In this document: one piece after another, positions 26,994-35,454 of the stretch
Layout: each line of letters opens with the position of its first letter
Numbering within the stretch: position 1 is the stretch's first letter
Made by a program: the position numbers and the translations under genes
Assembly: GCF_000745015.1 (NCBI RefSeq)
Contig: NZ_JQNA01000002.1
Location: forward strand, 2,232,001 to 2,296,000
Direction of reading: 5' to 3'
Source of the DNA: Burkholderia sp. 9120
GTDB taxonomy: Bacteria > Pseudomonadota > Gammaproteobacteria > Burkholderiales > Burkholderiaceae
DNA length: 64,000 nucleotides
The notes under the pieces: generated by a model
The model's database searches: none
Told to the model about the DNA's origin: nothing
The model's input: the letters and a program-made list of their open reading frames with translations, nothing else

Positions 26994-27785
26994 TCAGGCC
27001 GGCGTGGAGAACATGTCGTGATGCAGTGTATCGATGCGATCTGTACAAATCATGTCGACGCCCCATTGCGCGAGCAGTTGCGCACGCACCGGGTCGTTCA
27101 CCGTGTAGGCCAGTACGCGCAGCCCGGCCGCGCGAATCTCGGCGACCAGCGGCTCGCTCAGATAGCGGTGGCTCGCATGCAGCGACACGCAGTCGAGCTC
27201 ACGCACGATCCGCAACCAGTCCGCCGGCACTTCTTCGAACAGCATGCCGCGCTGTAGCGCAGGCGCCGCGTCGCGCGCCGCCGCCAACGCCTCGAACGAA
27301 AACGACGACAGCAACGGCGGCGTTTGGCCTTGCCACAAAGTCGATGCGCCGCTTGCCACCAGCGCGCCGGTGATTGCGTCGCGCCCCGGACACGGTTTGA
27401 TCTCGATGTTCGCGGCGATGCCCTCACGCGCGCAGCGCTCGGCCGCCTCGGCGAGCGTGGGCAGATGGTTGCCTGCGAATTGCGCGCTGTCGCCGAACCA
27501 GGCGCCAGCATCCAGCGTGCTCAGTTGCGCCCACGTGTGATCGGCGGCGGCGCCGTGACCGTTCGTGGTGCGCTCGAGCGTGTCGTCGTGCAGTAGAAAG
27601 AGCTGATTGTCGGCGGAAAGCTTGGCGTCGAATTCGACCATGCGGTAGCCGTAACGCACGCAGGCGTCGAACCCGGCCAAGGTGTTTTCCGGCGCCAACG
27701 TGCCGCCGCAGCGATGCGCGACCAGCCGCGGATACGGCCAGTCTGCGCTCAAGGTGCGGCTCATCTCATGAATCCCGTTTGCCAC
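26994..27785 (-). CDS. ugpQ: Glycerophosphodiester phosphodiesterase
   Basis: Hydrolyses glycerophosphodiesters to sn-glycerol 3-phosphate and an alcohol. The GDPD barrel is complete: HRCGGTLAPENTLAGF, MVEFDAKLSADNQLFLLHDDTLERTTNG and the C-terminal AYTVNDPVRAQLLAQWGVDMICTD. There is no signal peptide, so it acts in the cytoplasm, like UgpQ. The start is the GTG at 27785 (263 residues) or the ATG at 27764. It appears to be the first gene of the unit ugpQ-binding protein-permease-permease-ATPase and diverges from the deoR-type regulator. Confidence 0.9.
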   Translation of the reverse strand: MANGIHEMSRTLSADWPYPRLVAHRCGGTLAPENTLAGFDACVRYGYRMVEFDAKLSADNQLFLLHDDTLERTTNGHGAAADHTWAQLSTLDAGAWFGDSAQFAGNHLPTLAEAAERCAREGIAANIEIKPCPGRDAITGALVASGASTLWQGQTPPLLSSFSFEALAAARDAAPALQRGMLFEEVPADWLRIVRELDCVSLHASHRYLSEPLVAEIRAAGLRVLAYTVNDPVRAQLLAQWGVDMICTDRIDTLHHDMFSTPA

Positions 27786-28144
27786 GTCTCGTTACCTTCC
27801 CGATAGAGCGGGTTAAATATGCTCTCGACGCGTTACCGGCCGTGACGGCCACGACGGCATAGGCATGCTTCCGGCTGTCTTCACACGCGAGCTCCGCGCG
27901 TAGTATCGCGCCAAGCCAGGCGGCGCGATAGCTGGCCGAACGGCCTATGCAAGATCCCCGCGAATCGTATGAAGCGTTGCCGTATCATTGTCAGGATCAC
28001 GAATCGTGCTGCATCCAGCCACGCCAGACACCGCCGGCAATTCGCTCAGCCAGCCGACCCCAAGCTTCATTATGGCGACGGCTTGGGTCAATCAGATTGC
28101 CAAAAAACGCCGCAAAATGCTCGAAATCGGACATTTCAATTCCT

Positions 28145-28167
28145 TTTCGAACATTTGATGTTCGAAA
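28145..28167. promoter_or_regulatory. GlpR/DeoR-type operator palindrome
   Basis: Perfect 10-bp inverted repeat, TTTCGAACAT and ATGTTCGAAA, separated by TTG. The ATGTTCG core is that of E. coli GlpR sites. A related half-site, TCGGACATTT, lies just upstream at 28127-28136. The dyad sits in the gap between ugpQ and the DeoR-family gene, about 185 bp before the latter. The rest of this gap (27786-28351) holds no gene that I can see. Confidence 0.7.
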
Positions 28168-28272
28168 CAGCCGTAACGCTTCGATTTGCGAAGGCTAAGG
28201 TGAAATACACAAACTTGCAAGCTGCCAAAAAAATACAACACAATCCGACTAAAGTACTACGCTTGACATAGT

Positions 28273-28292
28273 TTGGACACACATTCGTGTCC
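28273..28292. promoter_or_regulatory. Inverted repeat near the deoR promoter
   Basis: TGGACAC and GTGTCCA form a perfect 7-bp dyad with a 6-bp spacer, 60 bp before the deoR start. A TTGACA hexamer lies just before it at 28262-28267, but no good -10 follows at standard spacing. It could be a second operator or a leader hairpin. Confidence 0.4.
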
Positions 28293-28351
28293 ACGATATC
28301 GTTCTTAAAACCAGGCTGCGTGAACGCGCGTGGGCATTCAAGGAAAAATGC

Positions 28352-29122
28352 ATGTGGCAGGAAGACCGTCATCAGAGAATTCGCGCGCTGCTGTCCACGC
28401 TGCAGCGCGTGTCGACCGAACGGATCATGGCGGACCTGGGTGTATCGCGCGAAACAGTGCGGCGCGATCTGCTCGACCTCGAAGCACTCGGTGAACTGCG
28501 GCGCGTGCATGGCGGCGCGATCAAACCCGCTGACGAAGCACCCATCGCCGAGCGCGCGCACATGCGCGTCAAATCCAAAACAGCCATCGCGAAAGCCGCA
28601 ACCGGTTTGATCGCGAGCGGCCAGACGCTCTTCATCGACGCCGGCACCACGACTGCGGCGCTCGCCGAAGAACTGGCAAAGCTGGCGAACCTGACCATCG
28701 TCACCAACTCGATCGACGTCGCGCTGAAAATGCGTGGCGGCGTCGAGCAAACCGACGCCGCTAACGAAGTGATTCTGCTCGGCGGCTCGATCAGTGACCG
28801 GGCAATGGCAACCACCGGCGCCACCACCGTGCTCGATATTCAACGCTATCGCGCGGACCTGGCGCTGCTCTCGCCGGTCGGCGTCGATCACCGGCACGGC
28901 GCGACCAATTACGATCACGCCGAAACCGAAGTGGCGCGCGCGATGGTCGCCAACGCGGACCGCGTGGTGATCCTCGCCGACTACAGCAAGATCGGTCAGC
29001 GCAGCCGCATTTCATACTGCCCAGTGGAGCGGATCGATGTGCTCGTCACCAATAAAAAGGCGGCCGAAGCCGCCGATTTTGCCGCGCTGAAAAAGAAGCT
29101 GGAAGAGATTGTTCTGGCTTAG
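28352..29122 (+). CDS. DeoR/GlpR-family transcriptional regulator
   Basis: Regulator of 256 residues with an N-terminal winged helix (QRVSTERIMADLGVSRETVRRDLLDLEALGELRRVHGGA) and a C-terminal sugar-phosphate sensing domain (FIDAGTTTAALAEELA, LGGSISDRAMATTG, VILADYSKIGQRS). Members usually repress their own operon and respond to a phosphorylated sugar or glycerol 3-phosphate. An AGGAAA element precedes the ATG by 5 bp. It diverges from the ugpQ-ABC operon and shares with it the palindrome at 28145-28167, so that operon is its likely target. It converges with the Na/Pi cotransporter gene over a 31-bp gap. Confidence 0.92.
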   Translation: MWQEDRHQRIRALLSTLQRVSTERIMADLGVSRETVRRDLLDLEALGELRRVHGGAIKPADEAPIAERAHMRVKSKTAIAKAATGLIASGQTLFIDAGTTTAALAEELAKLANLTIVTNSIDVALKMRGGVEQTDAANEVILLGGSISDRAMATTGATTVLDIQRYRADLALLSPVGVDHRHGATNYDHAETEVARAMVANADRVVILADYSKIGQRSRISYCPVERIDVLVTNKKAAEAADFAALKKKLEEIVLA

Positions 29123-29153
29123 GTTTCGCGCTTCACCTCGTCAAAGGTGGGCG

Positions 29154-30821
29154 CTATTCCTTCACATGCATCGTATCGAGCGCGCGCTTGCGCAAGCGCG
29201 TGTCGTGCAGCGCGCCGGCCGCGTCGAGTACCGGATAGGCAGTCGAACAGAACAGCGAGTTGAGCCGCTTCATGTCGCTGATCAGATCCAGATGCAGCGC
29301 GCTGGTTTCGATGCTGCGCAGCGTTTGCCCGGCCAGCCGGTCCAGATGCTTGTACGAATACGCGCGCTCCAGATCGCGAAAGCGCTCTTTCTCCGCGAGC
29401 AGACGCTCGGCGCATCGCAGGTCGTTATTCAGAAACACCGACAAACCCAGTTGCAGGTTGCTGACGAGCCGCGCCTGCAGGTCGTCCAGCTCACCGAGTC
29501 CCTCTTCCGAAAACGACAGACGGTGCGCGATCTTCTTTTCCTCGATATCCCTGACGATTCGCTCGATGATGTCGCCCGCATGCTCCAGATTGATCGTCAA
29601 TGAAATGATGTCGGTCCAGCGGCGGCTGTCCGCTTCGTCGAGCTGCTCGCGTGAGATCAGCGTCAGATACGTTTTGACCGCTGCGTAGAGTTCGTCGACG
29701 TCGTCGTCCATGCGGACCGTTTCGCGAGCTTTATCCAGACTGTTGTGATGAATCAGGTCCGCGACGTTGTCGAGCATGGTGCGCACGATGTCGCCGATCC
29801 GCAGCACCTCGCGCGCGGCATGGGCGAGCGCGAGCGTGGGGGTGGACAGCGCCGTGGCGTCCAGATGCAACGGCCGCAACTCGCCGTTCGGCAGCGGCCG
29901 GTCCGGCAGCACGCGCACGCAGATACCCGCGACCGGATCGATCAGCGACAGACACGCGCAACACCGCAGCGTGTTGTAGATCAGATGAAAACCCACTGTC
30001 GCTTCGCGCGGATTCGCGATCAAGACCGGCAAGCCGCGCGCCAGCAACGGCGCGAACGGCAGGATCAGCAGCGCGCCGGCCAGCTTGAACGCGAAGCTGC
30101 CCAACGCGAGCCGCCGCGCCGCCGCGTTCTGGGCGACGGTGCCGAGCAGCGCCAGCAAGCCGCTGCCGAGGTTCGCGCCGATCACCAGGCACAGCGCGAC
30201 CTTCAGCGAAATCACCCCGGACGACGCTAGCGTCGCGGTCAACAACACCGCCGCGAGACTTGAGTACGACAGCATCGCGAATGCGGCGCCGACCAGCGCG
30301 TCGAGCATGGTGTCGCCGGTCAAGGCGCCGAACATTACGCGCACGCCGGCGCCTTGCATCATCGGCTGGGCGGCTTCGACGATCAGGTGCAGCGCGAGCA
30401 GGATCAGCCCGAGCCCGATCAGCGTGCGGCCGGCCTGGCCGATTCGGTTCTGCTTGCGCGACAGGAATAGCGGCACGCCGAGCAGAATCAGAATCGGCGA
30501 GAGCCACGACAGATCCAGCGTGAGGATTCGCGCCATCAATGCGGTGCCGACGTCGGCGCCGAGCATGATCGCGAGACCGCTGGTGAGCGGCAACAGTCCC
30601 TGCGCCGCGAACGACGTGACGATCACCGCGGTGGCATTGCTGCTTTGCACGAGACTCGTGACGCCGACGCCCGCGAGGAACGCCCGCCAGCGGCTGGCGG
30701 TGCTGCGGCCGAGCACGCTGCGCAGATCGGCGCCGAGGACCCGCAGGATGCCGGTACGAACAATGTGCGAGCCCCACACGAGGAGCGCCACGCCGGCCAG
30801 AAGGTTAAGGAGAATCAACAT
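29154..30821 (-). CDS. Na/Pi-cotransporter II-related protein with PhoU-like domain
   Basis: Protein of 555 residues. The N-terminal 310 or so form a membrane domain with the family signature TSLVQSSNATAVIVTSF near residue 55 and the degenerate second copy MLSYSSLAAVLLTATL. From about residue 335 a PhoU-like helical domain follows (VLRIGDIVRTMLDNVADLIHH, LEHAGDIIERIVRDIEEKK). Such proteins export or take up phosphate with sodium and help control internal phosphate. The gene converges with the deoR-type regulator, next to a glycerophosphodiester module, which fits a common role in phosphate balance. Confidence 0.9.
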   Translation of the reverse strand: MLILLNLLAGVALLVWGSHIVRTGILRVLGADLRSVLGRSTASRWRAFLAGVGVTSLVQSSNATAVIVTSFAAQGLLPLTSGLAIMLGADVGTALMARILTLDLSWLSPILILLGVPLFLSRKQNRIGQAGRTLIGLGLILLALHLIVEAAQPMMQGAGVRVMFGALTGDTMLDALVGAAFAMLSYSSLAAVLLTATLASSGVISLKVALCLVIGANLGSGLLALLGTVAQNAAARRLALGSFAFKLAGALLILPFAPLLARGLPVLIANPREATVGFHLIYNTLRCCACLSLIDPVAGICVRVLPDRPLPNGELRPLHLDATALSTPTLALAHAAREVLRIGDIVRTMLDNVADLIHHNSLDKARETVRMDDDVDELYAAVKTYLTLISREQLDEADSRRWTDIISLTINLEHAGDIIERIVRDIEEKKIAHRLSFSEEGLGELDDLQARLVSNLQLGLSVFLNNDLRCAERLLAEKERFRDLERAYSYKHLDRLAGQTLRSIETSALHLDLISDMKRLNSLFCSTAYPVLDAAGALHDTRLRKRALDTMHVKE

Positions 30822-31035
30822 AAGGTGCTGCCCGTTTCTGCTGCCATGACCCGAACCGCATGCCGCGCTGACGCGTTATGCGAAGCGTATGTGACAGTAG
30901 TGTTGCACATTTTTGCCTTATTGTAATTTTGTGCTTTTGACTATAGGCTCGTGGCAAACTGTGGATTGCTGTGTGCCGGCTGATGCGCCTCAGCCACACG
31001 GCTGATTCGACCCATTAAATAGAAAAGGACTCTGG

Positions 31036-31719
31036 ATGAGCCGCAATCTTGCGCTGTTCGACCTGGACCACACGCTGCTGCCGCTCGATAGCGATCAGGC
31101 GTGGGCCCACTTCATTGCTGGCTTGGGAATAGAAGGCGCGGCGCGGCACGCCGAAGAAATCGATGGTTACTACCGGCAGTACGTGGCCGGCACGCTCGAT
31201 ATGGCGGCCTACCTGAACTACACGCTGGCGCCGCTGGCTCGTCACTCGCGCGAGCAGCTCGATGCATGGCATGCGCAGTTCATGCGCGACGTGATCACGC
31301 CGGCCATCTTGCCGGCCGCACGCGAACTCGTGCAGCGTCATATCGAGGCGGGCGACCTGTGCTGCATCGTCACCGCCACCAACGTGTTCATCACGACACC
31401 GATCGGCAAGGCGCTCGGCTTCGATCATCTGCTGGGAATCGATCTGGGCACTGAGGGCGACGATCCCGCGGCGCGCTTCACCGGTAAGGCGGTCGGCGTG
31501 CCGACCTTCCGTGACGGCAAGATCACGCGTACCGAGCATTGGCTGGCGTCGCTCGGGCACCGTCTGCAGGACTTTCCGCAAAGCTGGTTCTATAGCGATT
31601 CGATCAACGACGTGCCGCTGCTGGAGCGCGTCACCGATCCCGTCGCGACGAACCCCGATCCGCGTTTGCGCAGTATCGCTAATGATCGTGGCTGGCGGGT
31701 GATCGAGTTATTTGCTTGA
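31036..31719 (+). CDS. HAD-superfamily IB phosphatase (SerB-like)
   Basis: Cytoplasmic phosphohydrolase of 227 residues. Catalytic motif I is LALFDLDHTLLPLDSD (nucleophile and general acid Asp at residues 9 and 11). The later motifs are CIVTATNVF and WFYSDSINDVPLLERV. A helical cap follows motif I. The family (HAD-IB, TIGR01490 type) includes phosphoserine phosphatase and a reported histidinol-phosphatase-like branch. The substrate cannot be assigned here. The upstream gap 30822-31035 holds no gene. Confidence 0.85.
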   Translation: MSRNLALFDLDHTLLPLDSDQAWAHFIAGLGIEGAARHAEEIDGYYRQYVAGTLDMAAYLNYTLAPLARHSREQLDAWHAQFMRDVITPAILPAARELVQRHIEAGDLCCIVTATNVFITTPIGKALGFDHLLGIDLGTEGDDPAARFTGKAVGVPTFRDGKITRTEHWLASLGHRLQDFPQSWFYSDSINDVPLLERVTDPVATNPDPRLRSIANDRGWRVIELFA

Positions 31720-31741
31720 GAGGTGTCGGCGCTGGGTGGTT

Positions 31742-31848
31742 TGTGGTGGTGTGACTAGTTGCTGCATGAGTTTGCAGCGGCATCACTAGCCGCTGTGTCG
31801 GTTTGCAGCGGCGTGGTTTGCGTCGCTGCACGAGACCCGCAGCGACCT
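31742..31848. repeat. Degenerate short repeats between convergent genes
   Basis: The word TTTGCAGCGGC recurs with variants (TTTGCAGCGGCATCACTAG, TTTGCAGCGGCGTGG, CCGCAGCGACC), along with ACTAGTTGCTGC and ACTAGCCGCTGT. The region separates the HAD gene from tauC-like and has no clear terminator hairpin. Confidence 0.5.
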
Positions 31849-31849
31849 C

Positions 31850-32719
31850 TTACACCCGTCCTTTCCACGGCACCAGCCGCCGTTCCAGCGCGCGCATGCC
31901 GAGATCGAACAGCCACGCGATCAGGCCGATCAGCACGATGCCCATCACCACCACGTCGGTGCGCAGAAAGCTCGACGCATTGAGCACCATCTGGCCCAGC
32001 CCCGCACTGGCCGCGACCATTTCAGCGGCGACCAGCGTGGTCCAGCCGAAGCCGATCGCGATCCGCAACCCAGTCAAAATCTCCGGCAACGCAGCAGGCA
32101 GCACCACGTGCCGCACGACCTGCGAAAAACGGCCGCCCAGCGAATACGCCGCATGAATCTGCTCGACAGTCGCGCTGCGCGCGCCGGCGCGTGCCGCCAT
32201 TGCGATCGGCGCAAAGCACGCGAGGTAGATCACGACGATCTTCGCGGTTTCGTCGATACCGAACCAGATCACCACGAGCGGCAAATAAGCGAGCGGCGGT
32301 AACGGTCGATAGAACTCGAGCGGCGGATCGAGCAGGCCGCGCGCGACCCGGCTCACGCCCATCAGAATGCCCACCGGCACCGCCGTGAGCGCCGCCAGCG
32401 CGAACGCGCCGAATACCCGCAGCGCGCTCCAGGCGAGATGCTCGGAAAGTGGCAAACCGCCCTGGATACGTCCATGCCACGCATCGAGGAAAGCTGCCCA
32501 GACGGCTTCCGGCGTCGGCAGAAATAACGGCGGCAGCCAATGCAAATGGGTGGCGAACCACCAGAGCGCTGCGAGCGTGGTGACCGAGACCGCGCTCAAT
32601 GTCGCAGTCGGGCCTTCGCCCGGCAAACGCCAGCCTTTGGTGGGCCGCGTTTTGCCTGCGGCGGGTTCGTTTTTCCGGCTCACAGGCACCGTGCTCAATG
32701 ATTCGCGTGAAGCCGTCAC
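31850..32719 (-). CDS. ABC transporter permease, TauC/SsuC-like
   Basis: Permease of 289 residues for a taurine/sulfonate/nitrate-type importer. After a polar N-terminus of about 35 residues there are about six membrane segments. The EAA-like coupling loop is [25 protein letters not shown], characteristic of the TauC/SsuC family. Its start overlaps the ATPase gene's stop by 4 bp. No sulfonate oxygenase (tauD, ssuD) is nearby, so the ligand is uncertain. Confidence 0.9.
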   Translation of the reverse strand: MTASRESLSTVPVSRKNEPAAGKTRPTKGWRLPGEGPTATLSAVSVTTLAALWWFATHLHWLPPLFLPTPEAVWAAFLDAWHGRIQGGLPLSEHLAWSALRVFGAFALAALTAVPVGILMGVSRVARGLLDPPLEFYRPLPPLAYLPLVVIWFGIDETAKIVVIYLACFAPIAMAARAGARSATVEQIHAAYSLGGRFSQVVRHVVLPAALPEILTGLRIAIGFGWTTLVAAEMVAASAGLGQMVLNASSFLRTDVVVMGIVLIGLIAWLFDLGMRALERRLVPWKGRV

Positions 32720-33513
32720 GACACCACCTCTTCCTGATTGCGCTCATGCAGGCGACGCACCAGGCGCTCCCGCCATTCGATGAAATCCGGCGACGACTTC
32801 ACCGCGCGTGCGTCGCGCGTCTCGAGAAAACGCCGTGCGAACGGCAGATCGTAGCTCTCGGCGATGCGTCCCGGACCCGGCGTCATCACGACAAGACGCG
32901 TTGCGAGAAACAGCGCTTCTTCAACGCTATGCGTGATGAAAAACACCGTCTTGCGCGTGCGGCCCCACACGTCGAGCACGAGTTCCTGCATCGACTCGCG
33001 CGTCATCGAATCGAGCGCGCCCATCGGTTCGTCCATCAGTAGCACCTGCGGGTCGCTCGCCAGCGCGCGTGCAATACCCACGCGCTGCTGCATACCGCCC
33101 GAGAGCGCATAGACCCGCGAACGCGCATGCTTTTCGAGTCCCACCAGCGCCAGCATCTCGCGCGCGATGCGCTCGCGCTCCACCTTCGGCACGCGCTGAA
33201 ACCGCAAGCCGAGCGCGACGTTGTCGAGCACGTCGAGCCACGGCATCAGCGCGTACTTCTGAAACACCACGCCGCGATCCGCGCCAGGGCCGCGCACGAG
33301 TTCGCCGTTCAGGCGCACTTCCCCCTCGGTCGGCGTGATGAAACCGGCAATGCAGTTGAGCAAGGTGGTCTTGCCGCAGCCCGACGCGCCCAACGCGACG
33401 ACGAACTCGCCGGCGCCGATATGCAGATCGACATCCGCGAGCGCGACGTGAGGCGCCGCGCCGCGTGCGCCTTCATAGGCGACGTGCAATCGTCGAATTT
33501 CAAGACCGCTCAT
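32716..33513 (-). CDS. ABC transporter ATP-binding protein, TauB/SsuB-like
   Basis: ATPase of 265 residues with Walker [13 protein letters not shown]-loop [14 protein letters not shown], signature [16 protein letters not shown], Walker [17 protein letters not shown] and H-loop [14 protein letters not shown]. Motif wording and length match the TauB/SsuB family. It is between the binding-protein gene (41 bp upstream) and the permease gene. Confidence 0.92.
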   Translation of the reverse strand: MSGLEIRRLHVAYEGARGAAPHVALADVDLHIGAGEFVVALGASGCGKTTLLNCIAGFITPTEGEVRLNGELVRGPGADRGVVFQKYALMPWLDVLDNVALGLRFQRVPKVERERIAREMLALVGLEKHARSRVYALSGGMQQRVGIARALASDPQVLLMDEPMGALDSMTRESMQELVLDVWGRTRKTVFFITHSVEEALFLATRLVVMTPGPGRIAESYDLPFARRFLETRDARAVKSSPDFIEWRERLVRRLHERNQEEVVS

Positions 33514-33554
33514 TGCTCGACCTCATACTGCGGATGTGAAACAACCTGCGTCGA

Positions 33555-34577
33555 TCAATGCGCCGCGCGCTGCACGAACTGCGGATCGACGCCGCTCGAA
33601 TAATCGGCGAGCACGTTCTGGATCGTGCCTTGCGTCTTCAGGAAAGTAGCGGTCGCAGCCAGCGATTTCGCCGCGCCCGATTGCGCGCCGCCACCCAGCC
33701 ATGCATTCGACGCCTGCTGCGCGGGCGTCGGGAAGGCGTATAGCGCGAGGCTCGCCGGCACGTCTTGCGCGTTGGCGCCGGACTCCTTCGCGACGGCTTC
33801 CACCTGCGGCGACGCCGCGGTCCACGCGGACGTGTGATCGCGATAACTCGCGTCGGTCGCAGCCAGCACCTTCACGAAGCGCGCGACAAACTCGGCGTTC
33901 TGACTCGCGAACTTACGATCGACGACGAAGCCGTCGAAGGTCGCCTTGCCGGTTTGCTGCGCGACCTGACCCGACGTGATCAGCACCTTGCCGTTCTTTT
34001 TGACCTTGGCCAGCACCGGGTCCCAGATGTAAGTCGCGTCGATGTCGCCGCGCGCCCAGGCCGCTGCGACTTCAGGCGGCCGCAGGTTGACGATCTTCAC
34101 GTCGGCCGGATTCACGCCCGCGCTCTGCAACGCGACCAGCGTATGAAAGTGCGAAGTCGACACGAACGGCACGCCGATCTTCTTGCCTTTCAATCCGGCT
34201 ACGCTCGTCACGTTGGAGCCGTCGCGCGCGACCAGCGCTTCGGCGTCGTTGATATTGTCCAGAATCCAGAACAGCGAGATATCCACACCTTGCGACAACC
34301 CCGCCGCGATCGGGCTCGACCCGGCTTCGCCGAGCTGCACCGAACCGGAGGCGAGCGCGCGGATCACGTCGGCGCCGCTGCCGAGCTTGCGATACGTCAC
34401 CTTGTAGCCGGTGGCTTTCTCGACTTCGCCGGTGACCTGCGCGTAACGCCACGGCACCACCATGTCCTGATACGCGATCACGACTTCTTTGGTGTCGGCG
34501 TGTGCCGCGGAAACAAACGTCGCGGACAGTGCGAGCAGCGTGGCGAACGCGGCCAGCGGACGGAGAAAGCGCTTCAT
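33555..34577 (-). CDS. tauA: Taurine/sulfonate-type ABC binding protein, TauA-like
   Basis: Periplasmic binding protein of 340 residues. The ATG at 34577 gives a normal signal peptide (MKRFLRPLAAFATLLALS, cleavage near AHA/DT); the frame open upstream adds no signal. The mature protein has the TauA-like EVVIAYQDMVVPWRYAQVTGEVEKA, VQLGEAGSSPIAAGLSQGVDI and PFVSTSHFHTLVALQSAGV. Sequence favours taurine, but alkanesulfonates cannot be excluded. The preceding region 34578-34851 holds no gene; TATAGT on the minus strand near 34616 may be a -10 element. Confidence 0.85.
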   Translation of the reverse strand: MKRFLRPLAAFATLLALSATFVSAAHADTKEVVIAYQDMVVPWRYAQVTGEVEKATGYKVTYRKLGSGADVIRALASGSVQLGEAGSSPIAAGLSQGVDISLFWILDNINDAEALVARDGSNVTSVAGLKGKKIGVPFVSTSHFHTLVALQSAGVNPADVKIVNLRPPEVAAAWARGDIDATYIWDPVLAKVKKNGKVLITSGQVAQQTGKATFDGFVVDRKFASQNAEFVARFVKVLAATDASYRDHTSAWTAASPQVEAVAKESGANAQDVPASLALYAFPTPAQQASNAWLGGGAQSGAAKSLAATATFLKTQGTIQNVLADYSSGVDPQFVQRAAH

Positions 34578-34851
34578 TGGGAAACCTCGTGCGTGGATGG
34601 TGTCTGGGAGGCTTCCGACTATAGGGAGTTTGTTCACTGACGGTTCTATTTAATCCGCAATTGCTAATGATGCTGTTCAAGCATTGCTTTTCACGTTCGG
34701 TTGGTTACGAGCCGCTGCTGCGGCGAGCAGTGAGCCGGTTCCAGCGAATGATGAGGCCTGCCATGCTCGCACGCAAGCTGGCCGTTCGGCATATTGACCA
34801 TGATCCGGCGACGGCGGGATCATCACCGGATCGTTTTCACCGTACGTTCCT

Positions 34852-35173
34852 ATGTTCGATTTTCTTAACCGTCTAACCTGGCTGTTTTTCAATGTCGGCG
34901 TGCCGATACTCGCGCCGCTCGCGCTGCTGCCTTTGCTCGGCTTCTCGCGCTTCTACCGGCGGGCGTGCCTTGATGTTTGCCGGCTTGCTCTGGCATGGCA
35001 TGTTCATCGTCACTTCGTCCATCATTGTGTCTTTTGGCACGGCCGATTCGATGCCGCGCCCCGCCGACGAAAATAGTGAGAAGGTGCCCGGGCGGTTGCT
35101 GATGTGGGCATCGCTGATCATCACAACACTCGTCGCGGCCTCCTATTCGACATCCCATTATTCGTCAACCTAA
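34852..35173 (+). pseudogene. Small membrane-protein gene interrupted by a frameshift
   Basis: The ATG at 34852 encodes MFDFLNRLTWLFFNVG, a first hydrophobic segment (GVPILAPLALLPLLGFS) and then FYR before it turns into Arg/His-rich sequence. From about 34960 the next frame carries a coherent continuation, RALMFAGLLWHGMFIVTSS and later LLMWASLIITTLVAASYS, ending at 35173. The joined product would be a protein of about 105 residues with three membrane segments. One extra base (or two missing) near 34955-34975 explains the break. It may be a real mutation, a sequencing error or, less likely, programmed frameshifting. The family was not recognised. Confidence 0.6.
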
Positions 35174-35228
35174 TTAATTTAAGGTCGCTGAGTTACACTT
35201 TCGTGATCTCTACAAACAGGGAGGTCAC

Positions 35229-35363
35229 ATGCCCAATCTGATCGACTACGTCATCGAAAATCAAGCAATGCGCCACCGCTTTATTGCTGCCACGATTCCC
35301 TTCGCGATCGTAGGCACCACGATTTCATCGGTCTGCATGGTGCTTGCGCGCTACTATCGCTAG
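35229..35363 (+). CDS. Small single-pass membrane protein, 44 residues
   Basis: Short ORF beginning MPNLIDYVIENQAMRHRF, with a hydrophobic segment IAATIPFAIVGTTISSVCMV followed by LARYYR and a TAG stop. A near-perfect Shine-Dalgarno, AGGGAGGT, lies 5 bp before the ATG, and a strong terminator follows 39 bp after the stop, so the whole unit looks like a complete small gene. Arg residues on both sides of the helix leave its orientation open. Function is unknown. Confidence 0.7.
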   Translation: MPNLIDYVIENQAMRHRFIAATIPFAIVGTTISSVCMVLARYYR

Positions 35364-35402
35364 CGCTTGTGAATCGGCCTCGAAGGCCGACCCACCAAAA
35401 AC

Positions 35403-35430
35403 AAAGCCCGCATCAAGTGCGGGCTTTTTT
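35403..35430. terminator. Bidirectional terminator between the 44-residue gene and lipA
   Basis: AAAGCCCGCA pairs with TGCGGGCTTT around TCAAG, with T runs on both strands. It serves the plus-strand small gene and the minus-strand lipA transcript. Confidence 0.92.
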
Positions 35431-35454
35431 AATACGGACAGCGATCTAAAACGC

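Noticed and set aside
34852..35173. Programmed +1 frameshift gene
   Set aside because: No slippery run, stop codon or rare codon typical of programmed shifting was evident at the break, so a mutation or sequencing error is simpler.
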